Shown: positions 1 to 10,501, numbered from the stretch's first letter. The stretch is 64,000 nt of DNA from Acanthacorydalis orientalis (GCA_034766995.1 CM068315.1:52118662-52182661); one strand, 5' to 3'. Translations and numbers: made by a program. The notes: a model not told the origin generated them from the sequence alone.

Positions 1-330
1 GCAAACAAATTTAATATTCACACACGAAAGCAACACAAAACAACCTACGCATTAAAAATTGTATTCAATTATTGGCGTCTACGTTCGTCAACAGAATAGT
101 CCTTAACAATGAAAATGACGACGCATGATGAGAGTAACAGAGCTTCAAAAATATCATTGTCCCGTGAATCGGAGCGCACAATACTATAAATTGCGCTGTC
201 AGCTTGTGCTGTGCATACTAATTGTCGAAGAAGGTACAATGCATGCAATGCAGCCGAGTGCAAACGAGATGACACATACTTCATACATTCTGTATATCGT
301 CACCGTCTCTGTTTAACGAGACTTTCATTC
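1..330. other. GC-richer patch, unassigned, possible exon or 5' region
   Basis: This stretch is visibly less AT-rich than the sequence to its right. It carries open frames on both strands: about 72 codons on the minus strand (69-284) and 64 codons on the plus strand (125-316). Neither translation shows a domain, signal peptide or transposase motif that I recognise. It could be an exon, regulatory sequence or old repeat; I cannot decide which. Confidence 0.2.
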
Positions 331-877
331 GCTGGCTAACAGACAAAAACTAAAGAAAGGCTCGTGAAAAATGCTCTGCTACATTCGTCATACAGAGCAG
401 AGCTAAGGGGAGAGGGTAACCAGTCGTGCAAGTAACACAGTGATATATATTTGTTAATAAGTTCTCCGAACAAATATTTTAAAAATGTAGTATTTTCACC
501 ATTACTGGAATCGAATAATAATGATGTTTGTAACATGGATGTTTGTTAACACGAAGAGAATTCTATGGAAATGCAGGAATTTGAACGAACAAAAACAATA
601 AAGACAATCATTTAAAATTCTAATTATGTACACATTTTAATATCTTTGCAAGTAAAATTAGTTTAAATTCATGTCATTTTTATCGAGTTTATAATACAAA
701 TTATAAAATTCGTATTTACCACAGAAACTTTCTGTAAATAATTAGTGAAAAAGATTTATTTGGCTGCCATACACTTTAAAGAGACAAATGAATTAAGAAA
801 ATAAAAAGAAAAATGTACAATATTCATCCACTGTTTATTAGTTTTTAAAATAATGTTTCAGTCAAGTTACTAATCTA
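331..877. other. AT-rich sequence without recognised gene
   Basis: Low-complexity AT-rich sequence. I see no open frame, RNA gene or repeat that I can support here. Confidence 0.5.
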
Positions 878-1177
878 TTAACCCTTATCGATCTGTTTGT
901 TTTTACAGAAAATTTCTGCTAAGTCTGAATCTTCTTAACAGTCGAACAGTTTTTTAACATTTGTTAATATTGTTATAAATTTCAATAAAACAACAATTCA
1001 TTTTTACATAAATACTTAAGAATTGTTTATTGAGTATTTGCTTCGTTATTTTTATAATCAGATAATGTATGATATCATGAAAAATATTATCAAACATGTA
1101 ACCCTGGGTGATCATGCAAGTTTGATAAAAAAAACTAGTTTTCTTCCACAGAGAACAGATCTCTTTGAGTAAACCAC

Positions 1178-1205
1178 ACAATCCTTTCTCTTCACAAAGG
1201 ATTGT
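1178..1205. repeat. perfect 10-bp inverted repeat (hairpin)
   Basis: acaatccttt (1178-1187) and its exact complement aaaggattgt (1196-1205) are separated by 8 bases. It lies inside the piggyBac-like element and is probably part of it. Confidence 0.7.
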
Positions 1206-1497
1206 TGGTCTAGTTCATGAAATTTTCCATTTAATCGTTGCTGAGGACTAGAAGTTGTAGGTTGGCGTCCAACAGTTGTAGTTGAGTTAAAATCACCAAG
1301 TTATTTTACCAATTTTTTAATAAACTGCAAATTAAGCATTGATTTACTGCCTTTTCTTTATTCATAGAGTTTATATAAAATGTATGCATTTGTAGCACTG
1401 GCTTCCAGGCATCAGAAAATAATACAAAAAATTCATACAATAAAATTCTTATTAACTAAAAAAGGATATCTCGCGTTAGCAGACACTCAATCAACAA

Positions 1498-1554
1498 GGT
1501 TCCTGTATGGCAACATATGATTAGAAATCCTGTTACTATTGGTTCCTGTATGGC
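1498..1554 (+). repeat. subterminal 14-base direct repeats
   Basis: ggttcctgtatggc occurs at 1498-1511 and again at 1541-1554, and both copies are followed by a similar A/T-rich stretch. The pair sits 20-75 bases from the right end of the piggyBac-like element. That is where piggyBac relatives keep subterminal transposase-binding repeats, so a binding role is an inference from position. Confidence 0.6.
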
Positions 1555-1577
1555 GATATCCGACCGATAAGGATTAA

Positions 1578-2848
1578 TACTATGTACTATACACGAAAAT
1601 CATATTTGTTCTCTGTAGTATATTTATTTTTTAAGTGATTCATTACAAAATTACTAACAAAAGTTTCAAATCATTTATAAATTTGTTAATTCAAGAGATT
1701 TACAATAGGATACACAATACGAGTATTTCACGCCCGTGTAAATATTTTAATTATTTTATATTATTAAACTGATTATTTTTTAGAATTTATTGAGATATTT
1801 TTTTATTAGAAATTTAATTTCTATTTATTTGAATAAATGTGCGTATAAATTATTTTATCAACATATTAACAATAGGTGCAAGTGCACACACCTTATATAT
1901 CACCACATGAAATATATTACAGTTTGTGTACATTTATATTTAATATTACGAAAGGTCAACATCAGATGCCCACACTTGATTTGCACGAAGTAATCTAATT
2001 AGCTGACGTAAGATAATAAGTGGTCACAAGACAAAATAATAGAGCTGATATTAATGCATTTCATGTTGACATACTAGTCTACTTTAAAGGAAATAATTGT
2101 GTCATTTCATTATTTCCCTTTTGTATCTAGAATTTTTAATATAAAACTGTATTTTTGAATTCATTGTTTTGTATAGTATATATTATATCTAAATTTAATA
2201 CAATATTAGTCGTTTTAATTTTATTTTTTTTTTAAAAAACAATATTTTAACTCAAATGATTAAATATAATATCAATGTGGCATTTATCATTGAAATATAA
2301 ATTCAGGAATGGTTTATAAACTTTTATATAAGACTGAAATATTAAAGTAATATATAAAAAATGTACATATATTAATTACAAACGTTTTCTTGAGATTTTT
2401 CCAAATCTACTTGAATTATGATAACACATTATTGTACTCAGTTCTGGAAATAATTAACACTTAAGCAAAAGTAAGAAAAATTAATGTACAAAGTCGCAAC
2501 TATCTAAATCAAAATTAAAGCATTTGTAAAACCGAACTAATTTAGTTGTAGGAATCGAAGTCACTATATAAATGTATACTTGACTATCTTATCAGAGATG
2601 ACTGAAACGTAACGATGCAATTAAGTTTTAATTGTTACATTTCGTTAGTTGTCTGCTCTGTGAAAAATCATTAATTTGACATAATTTATAGAATTATATT
2701 ATTTACTGTCAATTATATAAACAAGACTGTATAAAATAACTGACGTTTATCATTTATACACTGTAGCATCTTTATTAAGAAACTTGTAATTAGTAAATAT
2801 TTCATACAATAGCCAACGAACCAACGAAACGGTAACTGTGTTCTCTAG
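1578..2848. other. AT-rich sequence without recognised gene
   Basis: Homopolymer-rich AT sequence including a T-run followed by an A-run near 2222-2240. Nothing that looks coding. Confidence 0.5.
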
Positions 2849-3190
2849 TGCACTGCTAGAACAACAGAACGTGAAACAAGATGCACTGCTTTCACACAAA
2901 CGTGCATCCAGGTCTTGTCTTTCTTCGACATTGGTCCTACTTTCATGTTACATTGTATGAACAAGGAATATACGCTTCATAGCAAGCAATTAAGTGACTG
3001 GTGCCGTATTCTTCCCCTTTCTGCGCACCGCGCTAACGTTCTTCATGTTCAGTCGCTAGACAAGCGCCATTCGACAGGCAACCGGGACAAGGCTGAAAAG
3101 GATTATTTGCAGAATAGGTATGCCAAGTATTGCAATTTCGGTTTAGTCAGGCAGACAAGACAAACGTGTCGCAAATCGTTCTGGAGGTAA
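2849..3190 (+). CDS. unassigned open frame, candidate internal exon
   Basis: One plus-strand frame stays open for 113 codons (2849-3187, stop TAA 3188-3190) in a GC-richer island. That is long for sequence that is otherwise full of stop codons. There is no convincing ATG near its start. A possible splice acceptor (catccag, ending 2911) and donor (GAG followed by GTAATA, exon end 3186) would define an exon of about 275 bases. The translation is basic and Cys/Tyr-containing, with a charged segment DKAEKDYLQNRYAKY, and matches no family I recognise. It lies opposite in strand to the signal-peptide gene at 18.9 kb, so it would be a separate gene or a decayed element. Confidence 0.3.
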   Translation, partial: CTARTTERETRCTAFTQTCIQVLSFFDIGPTFMLHCMNKEYTLHSKQLSDWCRILPLSAHRANVLHVQSLDKRHSTGNRDKAEKDYLQNRYAKYCNFGLVRQTRQTCRKSFWR

Positions 3191-4318
3191 TAGAATGTTT
3201 GAAACATAGTTTAGAACAGGTTATACCGTCATACTATTTTCGAAATTCGATTTTAAGTAATTACAAAAGTATTTAGCAAGGCAGATGTTTCTTTTGTAGC
3301 TACATTATTTTGAGAAATATTTATATTAAGTTGCTTTCAATGATTTTTTGTTTCAACTACGTTGATAAATTGTAATCAGATAAATTAATTACTGTCAACT
3401 ATTTGGGTTTTATCTTCTTTACTTTAATTCCATTGAAAAATTAACAATGGATACATAAATAAAATTAAAATGTCTATATTTATATATTTATAATAACATA
3501 AATAAAAAAATAAAACAATTATTATCTAATATAACAAATTTATTATCTATAAAAAGACAAATATTTAAGAAAAAATAATCAATTTAATAAACATTGTTCA
3601 TTTTCTCTGTGTTTTTCTTAATATCTTCAAAAAGGTGTACGAAAAACGATGGTATTTAATTTTATCATAGGTATTTAATAATCAGAATATTTTCGTCATT
3701 TCTTTTTACGAAATGAAAAATTCCTAAATGAAAGTGACTTTCCCCACAGCTCCAAAAAATATTATTGTGTAATATTCAATTTCATTGCTTTATATATATA
3801 TATATGTATATAAAATAATATTAGATAAATTAAATATCTATAATTTTCATTCAATAATCCACCGATTACAGAATCTTTTTCATAATCTAATACATTAATG
3901 TAAAAAAATAAAACTGGTTTGAACATTTTAATGAAACATACTCGTATATAATAATAATGTGAGAAATAAAAAATATTTAAATGAAAAAGAAAACAAAAAA
4001 TATACTACATAAATAGATTTTTTTATTTCTGAGGACTTTACAACATTTTTTATTGTGTTCATTAAAAATAATTGATTTTAGGTAGAAAAACTTTCGAAAT
4101 TACATTATTTTCACTTTAAAAAAACTTCTTAATGAACTTAAACATATTGCATCGTATGAATTAATACATAGTAGTGTTAATTATGGTAATATACATTCTA
4201 TTAAGGATTTTATCGTTCGTTCACTGTTGCGTTGCATATTTCCGTAATTATTATTCATTTACATCGAACACTGACCGAATGTTTAACAACCATAACTATT
4301 GTATTGTTGAAAAAACTG
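3191..4318. other. AT-rich sequence without recognised gene
   Basis: AT-rich with a short (TA)n at about 3791-3806. No supported gene. Confidence 0.5.

Positions 4319-4372
<54 letters not shown>
4319..4372. repeat. (CA)n(TA)n compound microsatellite
   Basis: About 10 CA units run directly into about 17 TA units. The open frames crossing it encode only THTH and IYIY repeats and are artefacts. Confidence 0.95.
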
Positions 4373-4373
<1 letters not shown>

Positions 4374-4627
4374 TAAGAGGGAGTAAAAAGTCAGAAAAAA
4401 GTGTTAAAAAATTTAAATTTAAATACAAGTAAAAGAGAATATTTTTCAGATTTTTTCAAAGATGAAGAAATAAAAATAGAATAAAATGTAAGAAAAGAAA
4501 TTCAACCAATGAAGTTTTTTAATTTTTTCCAATAAAAAATAATAACCAAATACAATATATTATAATTGAATATTTATTTTGTTAAAGATGTATATTATAT
4601 TATTGTGGTAAATTATGTTGCATAATT

Positions 4628-4631
<4 letters not shown>

Positions 4632-4675
<44 letters not shown>
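4632..4675. repeat. (TA)n microsatellite
   Basis: About 22 TA units bordering the left side of the interspersed repeat at 4690-4932. Confidence 0.95.
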
Positions 4676-4678
<3 letters not shown>

Positions 4679-4689
4679 CATATGTATAC

Positions 4690-4931
4690 ATGTACAGGGT
4701 TCTCCAATAAGGATGCTATTTTTTAATTTGAAATAAAACACAGAATTTGCATTGAAACTTCAAGTTTCTTTGTTGTAAATAATAGTTAGGAGTATTCCAT
4801 TTACAATTGAAATGAAAAATAATATCTCGTAAGTGACCGCTGTGTGCTTTTTTATAAGAATCCCTACACAACTGGAGCTTCATCTTTTACCTCGGAAATT
4901 GTTTTAGATACCGAATTAATTTGTATGCTTA

Positions 4932-4932
<1 letters not shown>
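4690..4932. mobile_element. interspersed repeat R1 with a mariner group 4 type terminus
   Basis: The left part (about 4694-4865) is clearly related by eye to about 22452-22610. Both contain the segment around caagtttctttgttgtaa and both lie between two (TA)n tracts. The right end, read on the minus strand from 4932, is TTAAGCATACAAATTAATTC followed by GGTATC. This nearly matches the mariner end starting at 57308 (TTAGATGTACAAATTAATTC then GGTATC). A TA dinucleotide follows at 4933-4934. I see no matching inverted repeat at the left end, so this may be two abutting fragments rather than one element. Confidence 0.5.

Positions 4933-4936
<4 letters not shown>

Positions 4937-4975
<39 letters not shown>
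4937..4975. repeat. (TA)n microsatellite
   Basis: About 19 TA units immediately right of the R1 terminus. Confidence 0.95.
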
Positions 4976-4978
<3 letters not shown>

Positions 4979-5687
4979 GAAATAACTGGTATAGTTTTAG
5001 TTTATTCTATTCATAAGTAGCATGAACTCATTAGTTTGTTAAACCGGTTATTGAATCTTTAAATTTCCTCATTTTTTATATTTCCATATTTATTATTGTG
5101 AATATAGAAGTACAAACGTTTATTTTTTTTAAAAAAAATGAATACAAATGAATTAAAAATGAATAAACAAGAATCTTTGTTTATTATTGTAATTATAATG
5201 TTGTAAAGTCTCATATAATGAATATTACTACTGTAAAGTAATGATTTAAATAAAATTTCAGTATATTATCTCAAAAATACATCAAAGATAACGAAATTCT
5301 GTATAAAGCTCTCTCCCTAACAATATTTCATTAAATATACATTTACTTTGATACCCGAAATTTAAGAAATATTACAAACACTGTTTATTAAATTTTGTTC
5401 GAACGACAAGGGAACAAATTTGGCGTAGAACAGTAAGGAAGTATTGAACAGCGACGAATATACTATTTTCATTTCCAACAAGACGCTATAAAACCCAATA
5501 TACATATAATCGTAGATAGGAAACGATGATTATATGATGTGAGACAAGCAACTTTTTAAGGGCATTGAACTTGAAACTCGGCAAGTGGTCAATGAAGCTT
5601 GACTCATGGTTAAAAGGGAGATCTTTGATCGTTACAGTGTCATTCGCTCATCATTTGTGACTTGAAAGGAGATTTTAAAGGTGTGCG

Positions 5688-5691
<4 letters not shown>
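4976..5691. other. AT-rich to mixed sequence without recognised gene
   Basis: Contains a T8A8 palindrome at about 5123-5138. The right part (5400-5680) is less AT-rich and has no open frame of note; it may be unique non-coding sequence. Confidence 0.45.

Positions 5692-5753
<62 letters not shown>
5692..5753. repeat. (TA)n microsatellite
   Basis: About 30 TA units running directly into a GATA array. Confidence 0.95.
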
Positions 5754-5785
<32 letters not shown>

Positions 5786-5786
5786 C

Positions 5787-5861
<75 letters not shown>

Positions 5862-5880
5862 TCTAGACAGATAGATAGAT
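5753..5880 (+). repeat. (GATA)n microsatellite
   Basis: About 30 tetranucleotide units of gata with a few interruptions (gatacata, gatatctagacagata). The array resumes after the SINE at about 6140-6155 (atagatagacagata), so the SINE interrupts it. On the minus strand it reads as a Ser-Ile-Tyr-Leu repeat frame, which is an artefact. Confidence 0.95.
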
Positions 5881-5881
5881 A

Positions 5882-6140
5882 ACGGCCACGCGGCACTGGA
5901 GCGACATTGGTTCCCGTCCGATCACCGCAGTTAAGCAGTGCCGGGCCCGGTCAGTACTCAGACGGGCGACCGTCCCGGAACACCGGGTGTCATTGTCGAA
6001 TACTCGCCAACACGCAAGTGGAATCAGCGTGGCGAGTCATAATCCCAGATCTTACATGATGAGAACAAATAAATGGAAAATCATGAAAAGAGGCCTTATC
6101 CAGCAGTGGATTAACAGGGCTGGAGATGATGATGATGAAA
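5882..6140 (+). mobile_element. 5S-rRNA-derived SINE (SINE3 type) with LINE-like tail
   Basis: The first 117 bases (5882-5998) align by eye along the whole length of metazoan 5S rRNA: the gttcccgtccgatcacc, ttaagcag and tcagtactcagacgggcgac segments and the cggaacaccgggtgt 3' part are in the right order and spacing. A unique body follows (5999-6090). The 3' part has aggccttatccagcagtgga and ends in a short TGATGA repeat (6126-6138), a tail style known from arthropod non-LTR retrotransposons that would supply reverse transcription in trans. Position inside a GATA array hides the target duplication, although atagatagacagata-like sequence flanks both sides. A plain 5S pseudogene would not carry the second and third parts. 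Confidence 0.8.
5929..5971 (+). promoter_or_regulatory. 5S-type internal RNA polymerase III control region
   Basis: Box A-like sequence (5929-5944, gttaagcag core) and box C-like sequence (5949-5971, tcagtactcagacgggcgac) keep the 5S arrangement. In 5S genes these bind TFIIIA and direct internal RNA polymerase III initiation. Conservation here suggests the SINE was transcribed this way; present activity is unknown. Confidence 0.6.
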
Positions 6141-6155
6141 TAGATAGACAGATAT

Positions 6156-6811
6156 ATACATATGTTTACTATATAAGTTTAAAAAAGTAAAAATTGAAAT
6201 TTTGGGACTCTACCCCTTACTCGCTACGCTCGCCGAAATCTTATTTCATTTAACATCTTAGACAGTTAAGAGTAATGGTACTGATAAGTTTTATATGCAA
6301 CTTATTTTGTTGGAAGCAACAATTGATTATTGCAAAAAAAATTAAAAGCATGTACTAAAATATCAATGGAAAAATCCTCACGTTCCAAATTGTTTTATTT
6401 ATATAAAATGAGAAGTATTCGGACTGAGAAGAAACCAGGAACAGTTCGTGTGATATCAGTAACAACGAATGATACTATTTGTTACTAGTAATTGTTATTT
6501 AATTTATTAATTTGAAGTTTGGACTGAATTTAAAAAAAATAAAAATAAAGATCATTTAGATTTCAGTAAAATTACATTAATTTAGTTCAACAATTTTGAA
6601 AATTAGTGAATGATGTATTAACAAAAATGTAAATTAAGTTTACTATAAAATGTTATAAGGAAATAAATAACATTTCAAATTTATGTTGATATTGAGAGAT
6701 TTATATCAACTTTGAATTCATTAAAAAAACAACTGACTCCAAAATTACAACTCAACAATTCTAGAAAAAAACTAAATGACGTTCTTTTCTGCTATTTATT
6801 CACCGAATGCA

Positions 6812-6884
<73 letters not shown>

Positions 6885-7185
6885 TGCTTGTGACAGAGAT
6901 TTAATAAAAATTTACAAGTAATGAAAATTTCAAGTAGTATAATATGCACTTACAATGCTACAACTCTCTACAAGTTCAAATATTACAATAGTAGTTTATT
7001 TGAGTTTTAAAGCGCTTATGTACTAAGTCCTATGGGTAATAAATTATTTTATTTTATTTCAAGTACGTGACCAAAGAAAACACGACAGAAATGTGATGAA
7101 CTATATTTTTGTGAACTCATTGTTTAGAAATTACAGATTCAGTCATCATGTATTAGTTTTATGTATTATAATTATAAAATCTCTA
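6156..7185. other. AT-rich sequence with long (TA)n at 6816-6880
   Basis: No supported gene. The (TA)n tract of about 32 units is one of the longest in the window. Confidence 0.55.
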
Positions 7186-7353
7186 TTAATAATTGACACA
7201 TAACTTGTATATGTCTTCCAATTCAATAATTTTAGATTTACTTCTAGCACAAGTAGACTTTAAAGCTAATCCTTTACACTTCATACATTCTTCCACAACA
7301 CTGAAGGTCTGTTCTATACTCCTCTCAAAGCAAACGTTTATATGATATACATA
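7186..7353 (-). CDS. unassigned 55-codon open frame, candidate terminal exon
   Basis: Read from 7353 leftward, after a possible acceptor (attgcag, 7354-7360), one frame is open for 55 codons to TAA at 7188-7186. The translation has spaced cysteines and a charged tail (VVEECMKCKGLALKSTCARS, then a KIIELED segment), unlike the low-complexity Ile/Tyr/Lys output of neighbouring sequence. It is on the same strand as the signal-peptide exon at 18.9 kb, so it could be a distal exon of that gene, but nothing links the two directly. I do not recognise a family. It could also be chance. Confidence 0.25.
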   Translation of the reverse strand, partial: YVYHINVCFERSIEQTFSVVEECMKCKGLALKSTCARSKSKIIELEDIYKLCVNY

Positions 7354-7360
7354 CTGCAAT

Positions 7361-8452
7361 TATTTGTATTCAAGACTTATTATATTTATAGTATATTTGT
7401 AATATTTTTTATCAAATTATTAATACAAATGATTAAATTATTGTCAGAGTAATTGTACACGTCAGGTTCTTATAATATAAATATTACAGTTATAAATTTT
7501 ATTAAGCAGTACTTTCGGACAAAAAAAATATTAAAACTAAGTTGATACATTCAGATGAAATATTAATTTTGTTACACTCTTTATGAACATTTTGTTTTTA
7601 TCTAAAAATAGTTAAAATATCTCATTATATATAAATAATAAAAAGGCTATATATATATATAATGGACAGAACTCTAAAAGCATTTCTATGGTCCGATTTG
7701 ATGTGTTCAAATAGTACGTCACAGGTGAATGAACTACGAAGCAAGATCATGGGCGATACACCACGCATGTTATACCTACACATTAATACACACACATATT
7801 TATTGACCTTCGGTTGCAATGCACTATAGCCACGGGTACAGTTATACATAGATCAATATCTAAACAGTGATAATGAGATTTAAGCTAAATAATACTACGA
7901 TAGTCGTATTTACTGTGTTAAACAACGCCAAAGAATTACCAGTCATACAGATCAATGCCGAGAGACGAAATGGACTGAATATAAAAAAATAGGTTATTAA
8001 ACTCAATAATTAAATAATATGGAAGGTCATGATTATCAATACTTACTAATCAAATATCATCGAAATTATAATAATTATATAACACAAATATATTTATATA
8101 GCAATAATATTTTTTTCATAATTATTAATGATAACAATCTGATATTCAATATATAAAATATGAGAACAAAACGTAATATGATAAAAATGACAGATATTTA
8201 CGGTTCATCTAGTTTATTAAAATCTATTCAAACGTAATCATATTCCATGGAATTTTAATATGCGTTGTAGTGAATTTAATTTAGAATAGCAATGGAGATT
8301 TCAATGCAATATCAAATTAATAGCAAACGTATTATTTGCTTTGTTAAAAATGTAATATAGTGGTGAATAGTAATTTAAATTGAATTCAATGTCAATGTGG
8401 TATATTTTGTTGGAAAAATTATTAACTTTACTAGTAGTTTGGAAAAAAATAG

Positions 8453-8454
<2 letters not shown>
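7361..8454. other. AT-rich sequence without recognised gene
   Basis: The minus frame at 7625-7849 is partly microsatellite-encoded and shows no family features. Confidence 0.5.

Positions 8455-8489
<35 letters not shown>
8455..8489. repeat. (TA)n microsatellite
   Basis: About 17 TA units abutting the 3' end of the group 4 mariner. Confidence 0.95.
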
Positions 8490-8497
<8 letters not shown>

Positions 8498-9001
8498 ATA
8501 AAATAAATCGATGCCTTTTTTGTAGAAAATGAATGTTTACAGAAAATTGAACACACGTCAATTTTCAAAGCATCCCCAATTATTTTCTATAAAATTGCTC
8601 CATCTGTTGAGAAACTGACGAATCCTTTGTCGGAAAAAAGATGGCGGCTTCGAGTAGATAAAATCTTAATACATTTTCGAACCATTTCCACTGATTTAGA
8701 ATTTTTGTATGCTTTATGCGTTACAACATTTTATCTTAAAGCTAAATAAATCTTTCCCACGATTTCGGTAGCCATTTTTTTCATTGGAATGCGAAAAGCA
8801 TGCTTTACCCAATATGCTGATTTTCGGACACCATCGTATTCATTACTGTTTTGTGAGGTTATACCAATCGATTGACTAAAATATATAGTGTTTTTAAATG
8901 TTTGAAAATTCAAAAATCTAAAACGAGAACATAATTTAATCTAAAACAGAGTTATGGTTGATTAAATAATTTATAGGCACCGAATTTATTTTTACATATA
9001 C
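8490..9001 (-). mobile_element. internally deleted mariner, group 4
   Basis: The left terminus (from about 8490: gtctataaaataaatcgatg then cc) and the right terminus read on the minus strand (from about 9001: tgtaaaaataaattcggtg then cc) are inverted repeats, matching at roughly 80% over 22 bases. Inside the left end, minus-strand translation gives a mariner transposase C-terminus: FFRQRIRQFLNRW, then FIENN, stop at about 8551. This is the usual F-x-x-G-I-x-x-L-x-x-R-W ... NNG ending of the family. At 0.5 kb it lacks most of the normal 1.3 kb. A minus-strand frame at 8731-8913 lies inside and may be a remnant of the N-terminal half, but I cannot align it. (TA)n tracts flank both sides (8455-8489 and 9015-9050). 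Confidence 0.6.
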
Positions 9002-9007
9002 ATACAT

Positions 9008-9014
<7 letters not shown>

Positions 9015-9050
<36 letters not shown>
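9015..9050. repeat. (TA)n microsatellite
   Basis: About 18 TA units just right of the group 4 mariner. Confidence 0.95.
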
Positions 9051-9056
<6 letters not shown>

Positions 9057-10337
9057 TCAATTTGATTTAATATAAAAATATTGAATGAGGTTGTGTTGTA
9101 AGGTAAGAAGAGATAAAAATATCACCACAGAGTCTAAAAATATCAACACTGTACTAAAATTGAACATCATATAAATTTCATACTTTCAATAATTTTTAAT
9201 CACTGAATAGCAATTAATAACGCAGGAGTAGCCAATTTGATGTCCGGGACCGTACATATGCACACCGGCAATTATATTCATCTGTAATGATATAAAAAAA
9301 AGCTTAAACCTAGAGGGCCTTAGTTATTCAAAAAAGGAACTAGACAATATGAAAAAAAAAATAATAGCGAAATATAACTGAAATAAAAACTTGGCGGTTG
9401 TTTTACACTATTGTGTAGTAATGAGGGTAGAAATATTATTCGCGATTTGTTTTATTTTTGACGCAGTCTTATAGATTGACATCATTTACGATCATTTCTC
9501 ATACAAAAATAATTATGCTGACAAATTTAAAAATATTCAGATCTAAAAAACCACTTCATCTCAATTCATATTTTTCATAAATTTCACTCGTTTCATTGAT
9601 TTCTTCCATGTTTTATTTTTCTATTCATTTTCATCCATTCTATTTCAATAATACAAAAAAATTCAAATTCTGAACCGATTTATTCACTTGAAAATATATA
9701 GAGTACATAGACCTCTCATGTTCACCAAATCATTAAAATAAATAAAATATTTGCTTTACGATTAAATGCTTTTTTGTACTTTTTATAAATGTATCGTGTC
9801 GTCAGCGATGAATAGCAAACCTTAAATCTGTAAGTATCAACGTGTTGGCTCTGTTTAAAGTATTTATCTTTTTAATTAGACGTCTTGTTTTTCATACAAG
9901 AATATTGTAAGATGGAATTAACAAACATTTAATTTTATTCAACTAATTTCCAGGGTAAATTAATTATTGAATATACTTTTCTTATTCATACAGTTATATT
10001 TATAAAATTTTATAACATTTTCTCTATTATCTCGAAAATATTTTCTAATGTGAAATAATTATTGTACATCTTTTGACAGTTATTTCAATATAATGAAAAT
10101 CTTTACTTTCTGGTCAATATTGAAAGATTAGTAGTGATGAAGATACAATTATATACAAAATACTATTTTAATTATCACTATAGGTAATACATTAACATTC
10201 ATATACTTAATAAATATATATATATATATATATATACACAATCATATATTTCCATGTAATAAATGACAATTAATATTGGAAATAATCAACATTACTCTAG
10301 TTTGATTAGAATCAAACTGGAATCCTAATTACGAGAG

Positions 10338-10369
<32 letters not shown>

Positions 10370-10501
10370 TTGGAAAATCATTTTCTTGCTCATGATACAA
10401 ATTCTGAACGAGCCTTCAAATTCCAATGTGAGGTGAACAATTGTAATGTATGGATATTGCGAACTGCTTAAAAAAACATTATCGCAAAGTTTAATCACTG
10501 A
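9051..10501. other. AT-rich sequence without recognised gene
   Basis: Short (TA)n at 10213-10236 and 10339-10361. Between them is a nearly perfect palindrome, agtttgatt / aatcaaact (10299-10318, 2-base centre). No gene supported. Confidence 0.5.

Larger units (their letters stand above)
878..1577. mobile_element. piggyBac-like non-autonomous element (TTAA-flanked MITE)
   Basis: Both ends carry TTAA (878-881 and 1574-1577). Immediately inside are terminal inverted repeats CCCTTATCGATC (882-893) and, read on the minus strand from 1573, TCCTTATCGGTC, with 10 of 12 positions matching. A TTAA target duplication next to a CCCT-type terminus is the known signature of piggyBac-family transposons. 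Near the right end a 14-base direct repeat (1498-1511 and 1541-1554) resembles the subterminal repeats found in such elements, and a 10-bp perfect stem lies inside (1178-1205). No transposase frame is recognisable in the roughly 690 bases between the ends, so this is probably a deletion derivative moved in trans. Caveat: TTAA is common in sequence this AT-rich, so the call rests on the paired CCCTTATCG ends. Confidence 0.6.

Noticed and set aside
5675..5896. 73-residue minus-strand frame of Ser-Ile-Tyr-Leu repeats
   Set aside because: It is a translation of the GATA and TA microsatellites plus the SINE edge, not a gene.
5882..5998. Functional 5S rRNA gene
   Set aside because: The 5S-like head is fused to a unique body and a LINE-like tail, has no terminator T-run directly after it, and is not in an array; a SINE explains all parts.
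6712..6921. Frames rich in IYIYIY here and at about 15 other places (e.g. 4174-4432, 16821-17009, 22202-22474, 24206-24406, 37229-37459, 38341-38647, 39403-39624, 40687-40917, 41880-42074, 46677-46871, 56746-56952, 60970-61155)
   Set aside because: They exist only because (TA)n has no stop codon in the IY frames; the flanking residues show no protein character.
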